The notes under the pieces are model-generated. The model did not search any database, had not been told where the DNA came from, and was given only the letters and a program-made list of their open reading frames with translations. A program made the translations under genes and the position numbers. Source: JANWWM01 sp046292465 (GTDB lineage: Bacteria; Bacteroidota; Chlorobiia; Chlorobiales; Thermochlorobacteraceae). Taken from it: 64,000 nucleotides of DNA. The number at the start of each line of letters is the position of its first letter. Position 1 is the first letter of the stretch. Below are positions 1 through 8,916 of the stretch, piece after piece. The stretch lies in assembly GCA_046292465.1 (NCBI GenBank), contig JBKBRB010000001.1, positions 124,001 through 188,000 of the forward strand, given 5' to 3'.

Positions 1-1762
1 TGAGCAAAAGCCCGTCCGCTGTTGAAAGTGCCGCTGCAAGACCGCCCGCCATCACAAGCCCCGTAATCGTTGCGGGCAATCCTGCAATTTCAGGTGTCGC
101 AAGCACGACAAAGTCCGTTGATTTGATGATGAAGTCTGCAAACTGCACCACGCCATCACCGTTTTTATCGACCACATCAAGCAAGCCGACAAGCTTCCAA
201 CTAGCAATCCAACTCGGCAGGTTCGAGATTTCAGTGCCGACAAGGCTCACGAACACTTCATAGCGCGCAAAAGCCGCATATGCAGGCGCGGTGAAATAAA
301 GCAAGAAAATGAAGAAAAGCGACCAACCCACTGACGCGCGTGCTTGCTTAACCGAAGGCGTGGTGTAGTAGCGCGTCAAGATGTGCGGCAAGCCCGCCGT
401 GCCGACCATCAAGCACAAAATCAAGCCTAAAAATTGAAGCATTGGATATGACTTGCCGTCAGCGGAAACAAATGCTGGCGTAGCAAGGTAATCCCCTGGA
501 CCTTTGGCTTGGTTCGCGGCGGCAGTTTGAGCGGCTTTCCACTTGGTTGTGGCTTCTTCTGCATTTTTCGGCAGTGCCGCGAGGGCTTTTTCTGCTTTTT
601 CTTTATCGGCTTTTACGCGCTCTGGCGTAAGCATGGCTAATTGCTTATCAGCATCGGCAATTTTGGCTTCAAGTTCTTTCATCTTTTCCGCGTCCATCAT
701 AACGGGCTGTTTCGTTTTGGGGTCAATTGGCAAGGGCGCGTTAATCATGGCTTGCGCTTCAGCTTTTTGCTTTTCCAGTTCAGCGCGTCGTTCGGCAACT
801 TTCTCATCGGAAAGTGAAGCCAGTTTGGATTCCAATGCGGCTTTATCGGCGGCAAGTGCAGAATCGACGTTCGAGAGTTTGGCTTTATACATCGCAACAT
901 CTTTTGCCCATAGGTCGCGCGATTCTTTCTCTTTTGCCGGGTCAATTTTATCGTTCAGCACGTCCATGGAAATGTTTTTAGGGTTCGGATTTTCCTTGCC
1001 CATAATTTGCTTTTCCATCACCGAAATGCGCTCGAGCACTTTGCCGTAGGTGATTTCAGGAATCGGAATGAAGAAGAGCTTTGCAGAGAGCCAAATAACA
1101 GGAATGAGATAGGCACTAATCAGCACAATGTATTGCGCCACTTGTGTCCAAGTAACAGCTCTCATGCCGCCCAAGAACGAACACACGAGCACGCCCAGCA
1201 AGCCGATGAACACCCCTGGCTCAAACGGAATACCAATGAAGCGTGAAACGATTGTTCCCACCCCATTGAGTTGTGCCGTAAGGTAGGTGAGCGAAACGAG
1301 AATGGCGCAGATGATGCCGATAACACGTGCCGCATTGCCGCCATACCGCACACCAAGAAAGTCAGGAATAGTGTATTGACCAAACTTGCGAAGGTAGGGC
1401 GCAAGAAGCAGGGCGAGAAGCACATAGCCGCCTGTCCAGCCCAAAATGTAAGCAAGCCCCATGTGTCCGAGTGCGAAAAGCAATCCTGCCATTGAGATGA
1501 ACGACGCAGCGCTCATCCAATCTGAACCTGTTGCCATGCCGTTGTAAATCGCATTTACGCCGCGCCCCGCCACATAGTATTCCGATGGGTCGCTGGTGCG
1601 CGTGATAATCCCAATCATCGCATAAACAGCGACAGAGAAAATCATGAAGACATATCCAATGCCTTTCAACTGCAAAATGCCCGCAAACTCAAGAAGAGAA
1701 AGTATAACGGTCAGCACAACAAATCCCGTTACATAAAGCCCAAGAATTTTTCTCAGTTTCAT
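1..1762 (-). CDS. Sodium:solute symporter large subunit (VC_2705-like), C-terminus outside window
   Basis: Inner-membrane secondary transporter of the SSS family, probably for a small carboxylate such as acetate. That substrate is inferred from the family. The ATG at 1762 opens 587 codons without a stop, and the C-terminus lies beyond position 1. Early helices carry the SSS hallmarks: SEYYVAGRGVN, then NGMATGSDWMSAASFISMAG, then IPDFLGVRYG. Helices resume at about residue 441 (MLQFLGLILCLMVGTAGLPH). Between residues about 250 and 435 lies a long hydrophilic insert rich in Ala, Lys and Glu with heptad-like spacing, probably coiled coil. Residues 532-543 (DKNGDGVVQFAD) match an EF-hand calcium loop. 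The reading frame is continuous through the insert, so it is not a frameshift artefact. The partner small subunit gene ends 2 nt upstream of this start. Confidence 0.9.
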   Translation of the reverse strand, partial: MKLRKILGLYVTGFVVLTVILSLLEFAGILQLKGIGYVFMIFSVAVYAMIGIITRTSDPSEYYVAGRGVNAIYNGMATGSDWMSAASFISMAGLLFALGHMGLAYILGWTGGYVLLALLLAPYLRKFGQYTIPDFLGVRYGGNAARVIGIICAILVSLTYLTAQLNGVGTIVSRFIGIPFEPGVFIGLLGVLVCSFLGGMRAVTWTQVAQYIVLISAYLIPVIWLSAKLFFIPIPEITYGKVLERISVMEKQIMGKENPNPKNISMDVLNDKIDPAKEKESRDLWAKDVAMYKAKLSNVDSALAADKAALESKLASLSDEKVAERRAELEKQKAEAQAMINAPLPIDPKTKQPVMMDAEKMKELEAKIADADKQLAMLTPERVKADKEKAEKALAALPKNAEEATTKWKAAQTAAANQAKGPGDYLATPAFVSADGKSYPMLQFLGLILCLMVGTAGLPHILTRYYTTPSVKQARASVGWSLFFIFLLYFTAPAYAAFARYEVFVSLVGTEISNLPSWIASWKLVGLLDVVDKNGDGVVQFADFIIKSTDFVVLATPEIAGLPATITGLVMAGGLAAALSTADGLLL

Positions 1763-1764
1763 AC

Positions 1765-2070
1765 TTACTCGCCCTCCTCTTCAAGATTATATTTCTTATC
1801 CAACTCGTTCATCTTTTTGGCATAGATGAAAATCATCACCACAAAGACAATCAGCGCACCTTGGCTACCCATGTAATACCCCAATGGAAAGCCTGCAATC
1901 ACAATGCTGTTAATCGCACTTGAAAAGAGTTGAATGAGATAGGAGACAGCGAACCAGATGCCCAGCATCGTGAGCACAAGGTTTCGGTTTTCCTTCCAGT
2001 AGTTCTCAAGTGTCTGCTGATCGAAGTCGACTTGCTTCATTTCAGCATCTTTCGTCTGTATTTCTGCCAT
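1765..2070 (-). CDS. DUF4212 symporter small subunit
   Basis: Small membrane partner of the adjacent sodium:solute symporter. In the VC_2705 type of SSS transporters a DUF4212 protein is encoded directly upstream of the large subunit, as here. The 101 residues hold two hydrophobic segments (about 33-52 and 57-82) with the family-like NRNLVLTMLGIWFAVSYLI and GFPLGYYMGSQGALIVFV. The N-terminus (YWKENRNL) and the charged C-terminus (KKMNELDKKYNLEEEGE) are probably cytoplasmic. A strong ribosome site (GGAGGG on the minus strand) lies 5-10 nt upstream of the ATG. The spacing to the large subunit is 2 nt, so the pair is surely co-transcribed and probably translationally coupled. Confidence 0.9.
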   Translation of the reverse strand: MAEIQTKDAEMKQVDFDQQTLENYWKENRNLVLTMLGIWFAVSYLIQLFSSAINSIVIAGFPLGYYMGSQGALIVFVVMIFIYAKKMNELDKKYNLEEEGE

Positions 2071-2759
2071 TGATATTTCCCTCCGTTTTGTTGTTGGTTA
2101 ATTGTTGACTTAAAGAACAAGAAACTTTTCAAGCCGCTACACTTTCATGACTTCATGGCAACCGTGTGGATATGTATCGGGAAAACAGTCATCTTTTTCA
2201 GTAGTCAACTCCCACCACAAGTGCCCGCACGAAACAAGAGTGCAAGCGACTCTTTAAGGTAAAACACAGCAAACAAGCGTTGATTTCGTAGGTTTTTAGT
2301 CCTACAACCAAACCTTGTAAAGAGCTAGTTCAGAATTTTAAACACTGAGCTTGAGGCGACACTTTTGCCGCTACAACCCATTTCTCCTTTAACAATGTTG
2401 ATACTCTGAAATCAAATGAGGACAGTGTTCAATAGCACAGATGAATTGAACTTGGAGGTAACGAAAATGTGAAAGTGTCTCAGCAGATTTTCTCATTGTT
2501 GCTTGTTGATATTTCCTCATCGGTTAATTGGAAACTGCGTGAGTATAAGATTTTTTTTTCGATTTTTGTCAAGTCTTCACGAAAAAAGTGTTCTGCACAA
2601 AAACACAAAAGGTGTTACGATTTTGTGGAAAGCAAAATAAGGTGTAAATTAACGGTATAAAAGTAGCGACCCGCCAGCCTCGCTGTTCAGCAAAGCCAGT
2701 GAAAGAAAAAAGAAAAAATTAAAAGGATTGTCCACAACTTCAACCAAACAAGTTGAACT
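2071..2759. other. Long divergent intergenic region
   Basis: 689 bp between the symporter operon (minus) and the envelope glycan block (plus), so it should hold both promoters. I see no tRNA, known riboswitch or strong terminator. Two items stand out. At 2454-2458 a perfect GGAGG is followed at 2467 by ATG directly joined to TGA, and an overlapping GTG at 2469 opens a 63-codon frame ending at 2660. That frame looks like AT-rich noise and I do not call it. A short inverted repeat (GTAGG/CCTAC) lies at about 2287-2305. Confidence 0.6.
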
Positions 2760-3938
2760 ATGATTGTTCTCACGCTCTTTCTCGCTCTTTTAACGGTGGT
2801 TTTGCTGACCCCACTAGTGCGCTGGGCTTCGCTACGACTTCACATCGGAGATGCTTCCACAGAAGCCCGCAAAATTCATAAAGGCACAATCCCGACGCTG
2901 GGCGGAATTGCGATATGTTTCGGCGCGATGACGGCGTTTTCCGCCAGCTATGCGCTCTCTCCTGAATTTGCTCAACTCGTTGACAAAGGGCTTTGGGCAG
3001 TGCTTCTGGGGGCAGTACTCATCTGCCTGACAGGCATACTCGACGACGTCGTAAATCTGAATTTCAAGACAAAGTTTACAGTTCAAATTGCGATTGCAGT
3101 CTTCACCGTCGTTTTTGGAGAGCATCGCATTACAGAAATTCCGAATCCATTTGGCGAAAACATTGCGCTCTTTGAGCCATTCTCATCGCTTCTAACAATC
3201 ATTTGGATTGTTGGCATTTGCAACGCGGTGAATTTGATTGATGGATTAGACGGTCTTGCCGCAGGCGTGGTTGGAATCGGTGCAGTAACAATGTTGGTGA
3301 TTTCTCTGCTTTACGGCGGCGTGGCACTTGCATTAGGCTATGCGGCGATTGCAGGTGCAACGCTCGGATTTTTACGATATAACTTTAATCCCGCAACGAT
3401 TTTTATGGGCGACACCGGCGCGCTCTTCATCGGCTACTTAATGGCATGTTTGCCCTTGTTTCACACGCCTTCTGCAACGGACGCCTTTATCTGGGTTCAA
3501 GTATTAATTTTAGGATTTCCAATCGCTGATACGCTCCTTGCACCTGTGCGTCGATTGCTTTCAGGCTCACACCCATTCAAAGCCGACCGCGAACACATTC
3601 ACCACCGCTTGATGTTTTTCATCGGACTTTCACACAAGCACACGGTTTTGCGTATTTACAGCATCAGCATTGTGCTTTGCGTCGCCGCGCTCCTAACGGT
3701 ATTCATCATGCAATCTTTCAGTGCGCACGGCGCGATAGCGATTTACCTGATTTTAGGCGCGATGCTGACATTGGGCGCAATCGGACTCAGACGGCTTGGT
3801 TACTTTACGGCAATCGTTCGTCGTCCAACAGCGAAACACTTCAAACCGCAACTGCGGCGCGCCAAAGGTGCACTCATCGACCACGACATCACACCAAAGC
3901 CATTTTATCGCCGCAAAGTAATGTCGCAACAATCTTGA
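2760..3938 (+). CDS. WecA/TagO-like undecaprenyl-phosphate sugar-1-phosphate transferase
   Basis: Polytopic inner-membrane enzyme that moves a sugar-1-phosphate, typically GlcNAc-1-P, from a UDP-sugar to undecaprenyl phosphate. This is the first step of O-antigen or other envelope glycan assembly. The 392-residue protein has the MraY/WecA layout: an N-terminal substrate loop (RKIHKGTIPTLGG, about 38-50), a DD metal/lipid motif (GILDDVVNLNFKTK, about 92-105), NAVNLIDGLDGLAAG (about 155-169), GDTGALFIGY (about 219-228) and the cytoplasmic HIHHRL motif (about 281-286). That histidine-rich motif marks WecA/TagO rather than MraY. At least ten hydrophobic segments are visible. It opens a plus-strand block of glycan genes, which fits an initiating role. 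The exact sugar cannot be read from sequence. Confidence 0.9.
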   Translation: MIVLTLFLALLTVVLLTPLVRWASLRLHIGDASTEARKIHKGTIPTLGGIAICFGAMTAFSASYALSPEFAQLVDKGLWAVLLGAVLICLTGILDDVVNLNFKTKFTVQIAIAVFTVVFGEHRITEIPNPFGENIALFEPFSSLLTIIWIVGICNAVNLIDGLDGLAAGVVGIGAVTMLVISLLYGGVALALGYAAIAGATLGFLRYNFNPATIFMGDTGALFIGYLMACLPLFHTPSATDAFIWVQVLILGFPIADTLLAPVRRLLSGSHPFKADREHIHHRLMFFIGLSHKHTVLRIYSISIVLCVAALLTVFIMQSFSAHGAIAIYLILGAMLTLGAIGLRRLGYFTAIVRRPTAKHFKPQLRRAKGALIDHDITPKPFYRRKVMSQQS

Positions 3939-4011
3939 CGCGAGAGTGCTTGCACTGCGAGTTACTCATGTTTTGACGTAATTTCGGCACAAAATTTCAA
4001 CCATTGCCGAA

Positions 4012-5874
4012 ATGAAGATTTGCTTCAAAAAGCCTTTCGCAAGAATACTCGCATTTCTAATTCCATTCATCGTATATGTTTCAACCCTCGCGCCGTCCGT
4101 TACTTTCACCGATTCAGGCGAATTAGCGGCGGCGTGTGCCTCGCTTGGCGTCGCGCACCCAACGGGCTATCCGCTGTTCGTCATTCTCGGATTTTTATGG
4201 ACAACTCTTCCGCTTCCCTTCTCAATCATCTTCAAACTGAATCTTTTTGCCGCGTTCTGCACCGCATTAGCAAGCGCACTCTTCTTTGAACTCGCATGGT
4301 TTCTTCTGAAAACCCTTCAAGAACGCCAAACACAAGCACCCAAAGACACGAAAAAGAAAAAATCCAAAAGCAAGTCGGAAGCAATGTCCCTGCCGCTCGA
4401 GCAAGAAAGGCTCGTGCTGATTGCGCTCGTAGCAAGTTGGCTCTTTGCCTTTTCAAGAACAGTTTGGGCACAAGCGACAGCCATTGAAGTCTATTCGCTG
4501 CATCTCGTTATGCTCACGCTCTCGATTCTCTTATTTCTGCGCTTCACATTAGCAACAGAAGTAAGAACAAAAGACGCACTCATTTGGGCACTGGTGCTCG
4601 GGCTTGGCTTCTGCAATCACTTGACGATGATTCTGCTCGCTCCTGCGATGCTTTACTTTTACTTTCACCGATTCGGATTCACAAAAGAATCTTTCGCACG
4701 CATTGCGCTGATGGCACTGCCATTTTTGTTGGGATTGAGCCTTTACCTCTACCTGCCGCTTCGCAGTGCCATGATGCCTGAATTCAACTGGGGCGAAGTG
4801 CATCGGGGGTTGGATAAGTTTTTTTACCATGTCAGCGGCAAGCAGTATCAAGTCAATCTGTTCAACGGCAATTGGCAACCGCAGGCGAAAATGCTCTTCT
4901 CGCTCTTGCCGTTTGAATTGGCGTTTGTCGGAATCGCGCTCGCGATTTACGGCACAGTGCGGTTGTTTCGAGCCGAAAAATCGTTGTTTTGGTTTTTGGT
5001 GCTTTTGGTGTTTGGCAGTGCGCTTTATGCCGTCAATTACAACGTGCATGATGCCGATTCCTATTTTCTGCTCACGTTTCTTGGCTTGATGTTGCTTGCC
5101 GCTACGGGTGTTTTGTTTTTAGCACAACAGCGAAAAGAAGTCGCCTTACTCTCGCTACTCTTGCCGCTTATTGCCGTTGCGATTAACTTCAACCACAACA
5201 ACAAGCGCAACGAGACGCTCGTGCTCGACTACACGAAAACCATGTTGGAATCGCTTGAACCTAACGCGCTTGTGCTTTCAGCGCAGTGGGATTACTTCTG
5301 TTCAGCGTTTTGGTATTTACAACGATTCGAAGGCTATCGCCCTGATGTGGTGATGATTGAAAAAGAACTCTTGCGCCGCACGTGGTATGTGCGCAAAGTG
5401 CAAACGGCGTTTCCTGAACTTTCGGAAAAATCGAGGAACGAAATGGACGCCTTTTTGGAAGATTTGGAGATGTTTGAATCGGGAAAGCCTTACAATCAAG
5501 TGCGCATACAAACGCGTTGGATAGCGATGCTTAATTCGTTCATTGAAAAAAATATCGACACGCGCCCGGTGTATCTGACTGCCGACGTGGTTCAAACCGA
5601 GCCTGAAGTTGGGATTGCTTATAGGAAAGTGCCGCAAGGCTTCGCGCTCCGATTAAGTCGGCAAGATACGCTCTTGCCCGTTGGCAACCTTGAACATCTC
5701 AACTCGTTTCTTTCCGCAACGCCGCGCAACCACTTGGAAGAAGGCATTTTGCAAACCGCGTCGGTGCAACTTTCAAATACAGCGCGCTACCTCAACGCAC
5801 ACGGCAACCCAAGCGAAGCCCAACGACTTGCAACGCTTGCACAAAAGATTCGTTCAAGGCTAACGGCACAGTAG
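4012..5874 (+). CDS. DUF2723 membrane glycosyltransferase-like protein
   Basis: Large integral membrane protein of the DUF2723 family (a GT-C fold, grouped with protein O-mannosyltransferase-like enzymes), common in Bacteroidetes/Chlorobi. GT-C enzymes use polyprenyl-phosphate sugars on the periplasmic face. The acceptor here is unknown. The N-terminal signature is clear: first helix followed by APSVTFTDSGELAAACASLG and AHPTGYPL (about residues 26-54), with the acidic residue of the first loop as the likely catalytic base. About ten further hydrophobic segments follow to residue 390. A lysine-rich loop (KDTKKKKSKSKSE, about 115-127) interrupts the membrane part. The C-terminal 220 residues are soluble and probably periplasmic. 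It lies 73 bp after the WecA-like gene and 55 bp before the flippase, consistent with one envelope glycan operon. Confidence 0.85.
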   Translation: MKICFKKPFARILAFLIPFIVYVSTLAPSVTFTDSGELAAACASLGVAHPTGYPLFVILGFLWTTLPLPFSIIFKLNLFAAFCTALASALFFELAWFLLKTLQERQTQAPKDTKKKKSKSKSEAMSLPLEQERLVLIALVASWLFAFSRTVWAQATAIEVYSLHLVMLTLSILLFLRFTLATEVRTKDALIWALVLGLGFCNHLTMILLAPAMLYFYFHRFGFTKESFARIALMALPFLLGLSLYLYLPLRSAMMPEFNWGEVHRGLDKFFYHVSGKQYQVNLFNGNWQPQAKMLFSLLPFELAFVGIALAIYGTVRLFRAEKSLFWFLVLLVFGSALYAVNYNVHDADSYFLLTFLGLMLLAATGVLFLAQQRKEVALLSLLLPLIAVAINFNHNNKRNETLVLDYTKTMLESLEPNALVLSAQWDYFCSAFWYLQRFEGYRPDVVMIEKELLRRTWYVRKVQTAFPELSEKSRNEMDAFLEDLEMFESGKPYNQVRIQTRWIAMLNSFIEKNIDTRPVYLTADVVQTEPEVGIAYRKVPQGFALRLSRQDTLLPVGNLEHLNSFLSATPRNHLEEGILQTASVQLSNTARYLNAHGNPSEAQRLATLAQKIRSRLTAQ

Positions 5875-5929
5875 CACGAATGGTTTAAGCGGATTTCCGT
5901 ATTTTGATATTTTACGAACTAACAGCACG

Positions 5930-7789
5930 ATGAAACTCTATTTTCGCGTTCTCAAATTTTTAGCCCCCGAAAAGTATCAGATTGCGCTGACGGTGATGGT
6001 AAATTTTCTCGCCTCACTTTTCAGCGTGGTCTCGATTGGAACGCTCTTGCCACTTCTGAACGCGGTGTTCAGTCCTGAAGCCGTAACGCAATCACCTGAA
6101 CCAACGCCGCCGCCTTCTGCTGAGCAAACCGACTTCTTCCGTGAAAAAGCCGATAGTTTCAAGAACGAACTCATACAAAGCTTTCAGCAACTTGTTACAG
6201 CAGAAACGCGCGAAGGCACATTGCTCAATGTCTGTCTGCTCCTTATCGGTGCGTTTGTGCTCAAAAACTTCTTCGTTTATTTCAGCAATCAAATTGTCAA
6301 TCGAGTTGAAACCAAGACGCTGAAAAAACTGCGCGATACGGTCTTTGAAAAAATTGTGCAAATGGAATTAGGATACTTCAATCGCAATCGCGTCGGAACA
6401 TTGATGAACTATGTGATGGGCGAAGTGAATGTGGTGCATGGAAATATCGGGTCGAGTTTTATCACATTTTTAAGGCAGTTTTTGAACGCGGCGTTTTTCC
6501 TTGCGGTGCTCTTCGTCATCAGTTGGAAACTCACATTCTTTGCGTTTGCAGTGTCGGGATTAAGCCTATGGTCGATTCGCGTTTTAGGTCGGAAAATTCG
6601 AGCGCAAGCCGATGTCGTTCAAGCGCAATCGGGCGATATGAACTCACTTTTGCAGGAAGTCTTTAACGGAATTAAGGTCGTTAAATCCAATGCGATGGAA
6701 GTGCGCGAAGCCATGCGATTCAACGCTTTTACCGACATCTACCGACGAGCAAATTTGAAAGTCAATGCGTTGCGCGGCATTATCAGTCCGTTCAACGAAA
6801 CGATGGGCGTAGCGGCGATTGCGCTTGTGCTGTGGTTCGGTGGCAAGCAAGTTTTTGCAGGCGAAATTACTTCTGTTGAACTGATGGTCTTTGCCTTCGC
6901 GCTTTATTCGGTGATGAATCCGATTAAATCGATTGCGGAAAATATCGCGCGCGTGCAAGAAGGGCTAAGTGCCGCCGAACGTTTGTTCGCGCTCATTGAT
7001 AAGCCCAGCGCAATGAAAAATGGCACAAAGAAAATTGATAAGTTCGAGCACGAAATTCGATTTGAAGATGTATGGTTTCGTTACGGTGAAAAGCCAGTGC
7101 TTAAAGGCGTTTCATTCACGGTGAAAAAAGGTGAGATGGTTGGGTTGGTCGGTCAATCAGGCTCGGGAAAATCGACGATAGTCGACTTGTTGCTCCGATT
7201 CTACGACGTTGAACATGGGCGAATTTTGATTGACGGAACAGACATTCGCGAGTTCGATGTTACCTCGCTTCGTCGACTCTTTGGCGTGGTGAATCAAGAA
7301 GTGATTTTGTTTAATGATACGATTGCCAAGAATATCGCTTACGGCATGCAGGGTGAGGCAAGTCTTGCACAAATTGAGCAAGCGGCGAAAATTGCCAATG
7401 CGCATGCGTTTATTTTGGAAAAACCCGAGCAGTATCAAACATTGATTGGCGATAGAGGCGTGCAACTTTCAGGCGGACAGCGTCAGCGCATCTCGATTGC
7501 ACGCGCCATGCTGAAAAATCCGCCCGTGCTCATTTTTGACGAGGCAACTTCGGCACTCGATAACGAATCCGAAAAAGTCGTTCAAGCCGCCATTGAAAAC
7601 GCGATGAGCGAGCGCACCGCGATTGTTATTGCGCACCGACTCTCTACGCTCAAAAATGCCGATAAAATCATCGTCATGGAGCAAGGCGAAATTATTGAGC
7701 AAGGCTCGCACGCCGAGTTAATGGAAAAGAACGGCACTTATCGGCGTCTGTATGAAATGCAGTTCGCAACGCAGCCGATTTCGACATAA
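5930..7789 (+). CDS. MsbA-like ABC exporter (fused permease and ATPase)
   Basis: Half-transporter of the lipid/polysaccharide flippase type that works as a homodimer in the inner membrane. Residues 1 to about 335 form the six-helix exporter domain. A hydrophilic, proline-rich stretch between helices 1 and 2 (PEPTPPPSAEQTDFF, about 54-68) is typical of Bacteroidetes/Chlorobi MsbA-like proteins. The ATPase domain has Walker A GQSGSGKST (about 409-417), Q-loop NQEVILFNDT (about 459), signature LSGGQRQR (about 515), Walker B VLIFDEATSALD (about 535) and the H-loop IVIAHRLSTL (about 566). All catalytic residues are present. It sits between the DUF2723 gene and three GT9 genes, so flipping a lipid-linked glycan or a lipid A-core precursor is the likely role. 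The cargo is inferred from context only. Confidence 0.88.
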   Translation: MKLYFRVLKFLAPEKYQIALTVMVNFLASLFSVVSIGTLLPLLNAVFSPEAVTQSPEPTPPPSAEQTDFFREKADSFKNELIQSFQQLVTAETREGTLLNVCLLLIGAFVLKNFFVYFSNQIVNRVETKTLKKLRDTVFEKIVQMELGYFNRNRVGTLMNYVMGEVNVVHGNIGSSFITFLRQFLNAAFFLAVLFVISWKLTFFAFAVSGLSLWSIRVLGRKIRAQADVVQAQSGDMNSLLQEVFNGIKVVKSNAMEVREAMRFNAFTDIYRRANLKVNALRGIISPFNETMGVAAIALVLWFGGKQVFAGEITSVELMVFAFALYSVMNPIKSIAENIARVQEGLSAAERLFALIDKPSAMKNGTKKIDKFEHEIRFEDVWFRYGEKPVLKGVSFTVKKGEMVGLVGQSGSGKSTIVDLLLRFYDVEHGRILIDGTDIREFDVTSLRRLFGVVNQEVILFNDTIAKNIAYGMQGEASLAQIEQAAKIANAHAFILEKPEQYQTLIGDRGVQLSGGQRQRISIARAMLKNPPVLIFDEATSALDNESEKVVQAAIENAMSERTAIVIAHRLSTLKNADKIIVMEQGEIIEQGSHAELMEKNGTYRRLYEMQFATQPIST

Positions 7790-7803
7790 GCAACCATATC
7801 ACG

Positions 7804-8916
7804 ATGAGACACTTCCTAAAAAAACTGGAAGGCTGGAACAAAGCCTTTTGGTATCACACCGTTTTCAGACTGCTCTTCAAAAACGACACGCTTTCTGCGC
7901 CGACGCCGCTTGGTGATGTTCGCAAAGTCTTAATTTTCAAGCACGATTTTATTGGTGATATGGTGCTTGCAACTTCGTGCTTCAACATCTTAAAGCAAGT
8001 CAAGCCCGAGATGCGCATTGATGTAGTTGCCTCCGACAAAAGTTTCCCGCTTCTTGTGTGCGACACGCGCCTCACAAAATGCTATCAGTATCGCAGTTCG
8101 CTCAAAGCAATGATTCAATTCGTCAAAGAAGCACGGCAAGTTGGTTATGATATGATTGTGTGCCTTACGTTTTCTTCGCGCACCAAAGATGGCGTATTGG
8201 CAAATTTGATTGCCCCGAATGCCATTAAAGTAACCATCGCCGATGAAGGCAGAGAAGACCTCTACAAACGGCTGTTTAACCTTCAAGTCAAAGTTGAGGA
8301 TAATCAATTCACAGAGCAGTATGCCAATGTGCTAATCAAAGGCTTTGGTTTGCCACTAACAAACGACGACATTCGTCCTTCGGTTGAACCATGTCAAGAA
8401 AGTTTTGAGAAAGCAGATGCCTTTTTGAGCCAGTATCACATTTCAGAGTTCCTACTGCTCAACATTTCAGGACGCCTTGCGGTTAAACAATGGGGAAGAG
8501 AAAATGCTAAACGATTTCTCCAAACGTTTTTCGTTCAGCACCACGACATGGAAGTCGTCTTAATTGACCTGCCCGATATTGCCGATGATGTTGCACATCT
8601 CAAACAAGTGTTTTCACAACAAAAACTGTTCTCGTTCAAAGGCACAATTTTAGACGCCGCCGCCCTTTCCTCGAAGGCGCGCTTGGTAATTACGCCAGAT
8701 AGCGCGCTCTCTCACATCGCCGCTACATTTGCTCGCCCTGTAATTACCTTGTGTTCGCCTGTAACTTACTCTAAGCATTGGCATCCGTATAAAACCGAAG
8801 CCATTCTGCTTCACGCTCCAAAAGACACAGGAATCGAGAAAATCTCTCACGAAGAAGTCTTGAACGCGGTTAAAACGATGCTTGAAAAAACCAAATACAG
8901 TCTCTCGAGCAGATGA
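7804..8916 (+). CDS. GT9-family heptosyltransferase-like protein, copy 1
   Basis: GT-B glycosyltransferase of family 9 (ADP-heptose:LPS heptosyltransferase and relatives), acting at the cytoplasmic face of the inner membrane in core-oligosaccharide synthesis. Family features are an N-terminal KVLIFKHDFIGDMVLATSCF (about 41-60) and the C-terminal donor-binding region TPDSALSHIAATFARPVITL (about 296-315). It is the first of three tandem paralogues and the most divergent: copies 2 and 3 have PDTANVHIAATFGVP where this copy has PDSALSHIAATFARP. Its TGA overlaps the next ATG (ATGA at 8913), which suggests translational coupling. The true donor sugar (heptose or another) cannot be told from sequence. 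Confidence 0.85.
   Translation: MRHFLKKLEGWNKAFWYHTVFRLLFKNDTLSAPTPLGDVRKVLIFKHDFIGDMVLATSCFNILKQVKPEMRIDVVASDKSFPLLVCDTRLTKCYQYRSSLKAMIQFVKEARQVGYDMIVCLTFSSRTKDGVLANLIAPNAIKVTIADEGREDLYKRLFNLQVKVEDNQFTEQYANVLIKGFGLPLTNDDIRPSVEPCQESFEKADAFLSQYHISEFLLLNISGRLAVKQWGRENAKRFLQTFFVQHHDMEVVLIDLPDIADDVAHLKQVFSQQKLFSFKGTILDAAALSSKARLVITPDSALSHIAATFARPVITLCSPVTYSKHWHPYKTEAILLHAPKDTGIEKISHEEVLNAVKTMLEKTKYSLSSR

Noticed and set aside
543..1049. 168-codon Ser/Ala-rich plus-strand frame
   Set aside because: It is the antisense image of the Ala/Lys/Glu-rich insert of the symporter, whose frame is continuous with family motifs on both sides.
2469..2660. 63-codon GTG frame upstream of the WecA-like gene
   Set aside because: Ribosome site present, but the product is basic, low-complexity AT-rich translation with no sign of a real protein. 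Kept only as a finding.
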